From the NCBI RefSeq assembly GCF_003721515.1, contig NZ_RJJD01000002.1, positions 124,001 through 188,000 of the forward strand: DNA of 64,000 nt. The letters are read 5' to 3'. This DNA is from Rufibacter latericius. GTDB taxonomy: Bacteria > Bacteroidota > Bacteroidia > Cytophagales > Hymenobacteraceae. The notes beneath the pieces are model-generated. The model had not been told where the DNA came from. It searched no databases and worked only from the letters and a program-made list of their open reading frames with translations. The first letter of the stretch is position 1. Each line of letters opens with the position of its first letter. The translations under genes and the position numbers were made by a program. Positions 62,666 through 64,000 of this stretch are shown piece by piece.

Positions 62666-64000
62666 TCAATCTGCCTTAACCTTCATTTTGGCTTTCTTCT
62701 TTGTCTGCTTCACTTTTACCTCTGCTTTAGCTTTGGGAGCTGAAGCAGAAGGTTTTTGCGGGCCATTGTTCACCAAGGTCATTTCTTTTACCAGGTGACC
62801 GGCTCCCGCGAATTTTTCCACGATGAACAGGAAGTAACGGGCATCCATGCTGATGTTACGTACCCGATCAGGGTCATACATGATGTCTGACATGGTGCCT
62901 TCCCAGTTCCGGTCAAAGTTGGTCCCGATGAGCTCGCCACGGGCATTGATCACCGGAGATCCTGAATTCCCGCCTGTGGTATGGTTGGAAGCAATGAAAG
63001 CCACAGGCATTTGTCCGTTGAGGGCGTAAGGTCCGTAATCCTTTTTCTGGTAAAGCTCTTTCAGTTTGGCGGGCACCTTGTAATCGGCCACAGCTGGGTC
63101 TTCCTTCTCCATGATGCCTTCCAGGGTGGTGTAATAGTCATACGTCACGCCATCGGCGGGTTTGTAGGTGTCAACCTGTCCGTAGGAAACCCGCAGGGTG
63201 AGATTGGCATCTGGGTAGAACTTGCGGTCTTTCTGCATCTCGCGAAGTCCTTGCAGGTAAGTACGGTTTAGCAAAGTGTTCTGATCGTTGAGGGCAGTGT
63301 AGGTAGGGAGTACTTTGGTCTGGTAAACCGAGGCAAACCCATGCAGCAACTGAATGGCAGGGTCAGCAAGCAGCTTGGTTAATTGCTGCGCCGGGGGCAG
63401 TTGAAGCAAGCCTTGAACTTTCTCCAGCGAGGTGAGTTGGCTGTTAGCATACACCTGATCGGCGTAGGCGTTCCAGTCCCCTTTGTATTGTTTAGCAACT
63501 ACCTGTAAAACCGATGGTTGAAAAGCAGCATCTAAATCCTTGCTGTAGAGCTGGAGCAACGCCGAAAACACCTTTTTATCGGTCGCCAGGTTGTAGTTCT
63601 TAAAGAAACCGGCCGCCGATTTCTGCAGCTTGTCCACCTGCTCCTGGGCGGTTCCCTTGCCGGTTGCTGCCGGGTCATTTTGCTGAAGGGTGGAAGCCAG
63701 GTTCAGGAAGTTTTGGGCATAGTTTAGCAATTCTACCCCTAAAACGGCTTCGTTGAAATAGTCCCGGGCTAAGGTAATTCCTTTGGCCAGGGTGCCGTAG
63801 TTCTGCTCAAACTGCGGCAATACCTGGCTGTACGTAGCCTTGCGGCCGGTTTCCTGGGCCACCCATTGGGCGAACTGCTGTTCCAGAGCCTGCTTTTTGG
63901 CAATGGCATCCAACTTGCGGAGGCCGCGCATTTCACCAATCCATTTTTTGTGGGCATTGCTCACGCTGGCGTACTTGGCTGCGTACTGAATCCGCACCTT
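62666..64000 (-). CDS. S46 family dipeptidyl-peptidase, DPP11 type (C-terminal part)
   Basis: The gene runs off the window, so the N-terminus, signal peptide and the catalytic His/Asp of the first half are not seen. The visible 443 codons include the helical cap domain and the catalytic Ser in HTTGGNSGSPVINARG. Eighteen residues after that Ser is Arg (in GTNFDRNWEGTMSDIMYDPD); DPP11 enzymes, specific for Asp/Glu at P1, have Arg here (R673) while DPP7 has Gly. A basic C-terminal extension AKAEVKVKQTKKKAKMKVKA is unusual. Periplasmic peptide breakdown is inferred. Confidence 0.9.
   Translation of the reverse strand, partial: KVRIQYAAKYASVSNAHKKWIGEMRGLRKLDAIAKKQALEQQFAQWVAQETGRKATYSQVLPQFEQNYGTLAKGITLARDYFNEAVLGVELLNYAQNFLNLASTLQQNDPAATGKGTAQEQVDKLQKSAAGFFKNYNLATDKKVFSALLQLYSKDLDAAFQPSVLQVVAKQYKGDWNAYADQVYANSQLTSLEKVQGLLQLPPAQQLTKLLADPAIQLLHGFASVYQTKVLPTYTALNDQNTLLNRTYLQGLREMQKDRKFYPDANLTLRVSYGQVDTYKPADGVTYDYYTTLEGIMEKEDPAVADYKVPAKLKELYQKKDYGPYALNGQMPVAFIASNHTTGGNSGSPVINARGELIGTNFDRNWEGTMSDIMYDPDRVRNISMDARYFLFIVEKFAGAGHLVKEMTLVNNGPQKPSASAPKAKAEVKVKQTKKKAKMKVKAD

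Noticed and set aside
1-64000. CRISPR array, prophage, insertion sequence or integron
   Set aside because: No regularly spaced repeats, transposase, integrase or phage gene found.

Overview
The window is chromosomal DNA from a member of the Bacteroidota, most likely order Cytophagales and family Hymenobacteraceae (Rufibacter/Pontibacter-like). The evidence is a glutamine synthetase of type III, a Porin_10 protein, a long IspG with an internal insert, MtaB and MiaB methylthiotransferases, a CrtA-like carotenoid oxygenase, an S46 dipeptidyl-peptidase, and promoters of the Bacteroidota type (TTTG or TTG, 18-21 bp, TAnnTTTG). Several of these promoters sit only a few bases before the start codon. 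The genes are mostly housekeeping. No rRNA, tRNA, CRISPR array, phage or transposase gene was found.

Layout. 0-8.5 kb: a minus-strand cluster miaB, sigma-54 activator, lptE, TPR-tail protein, secG, groES, groEL; the groES upstream region looks like a sigma-54 promoter with clustered GTCAG boxes. 8.5-12 kb: pabB, a C4 zinc-ribbon coiled-coil protein and a Nif3-like protein. 12-15.8 kb: lpxK, a putative porin and miaE on the plus strand. 16-20 kb: a secreted amidotransferase-like protein, a MacB-type permease and a ClC channel. 20-24 kb: an OmpH/Skp lipoprotein, a TonB-dependent receptor and a newly called 51-residue membrane protein; the last two share a 21-bp operator-like site. 24-31 kb: an SBF-like transporter, mtaB, an LtaS-family sulfatase and glutamine synthetase III. 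31-33 kb: two paralogous genes of unknown family around a third unknown gene. 33-39 kb: ispG, a DUF6728-type small protein, a YjbR protein, a small membrane protein and leuS. 39-48.5 kb: crtA-like, a PNPOx protein, acpH, slyD, an SF1 helicase, a coupled pair of unknown genes, mqo and a small secreted protein. 48.6-55.3 kb: a UvrD/RecB-like helicase-nuclease, a 1.4-kb gene-free interval with a pair of inverted ~200-bp repeats, and a DEAD-box RNA helicase with a structured leader. 55.8-64 kb: two oxidoreductases, a CrtI-like flavoprotein, a TPR histidine kinase, a DECR-type reductase and the C-terminal part of a DPP11-type peptidase.

Themes. Three genes modify tRNA position 37 or its neighbourhood (miaB, miaE, mtaB). 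Several serve the envelope (lptE, lpxK, secG, porin, OmpH, LtaS-like). Two may serve carotenoid synthesis (crtA-like, CrtI-like).

Most interesting non-coding signals: (1) a dispersed family of about 36-40-bp imperfect palindromes found only between genes, more than ten copies here; (2) the shared GTACTA...GCAAGGTAC operator; (3) the sigma-54-like groES promoter close to a sigma-54 activator gene; (4) the structured leader of the DEAD-box helicase; (5) the inverted repeat pair at 52.2/52.8 kb; (6) a symmetric hairpin in the leuS leader. All functional statements about these are inference from sequence read by eye.
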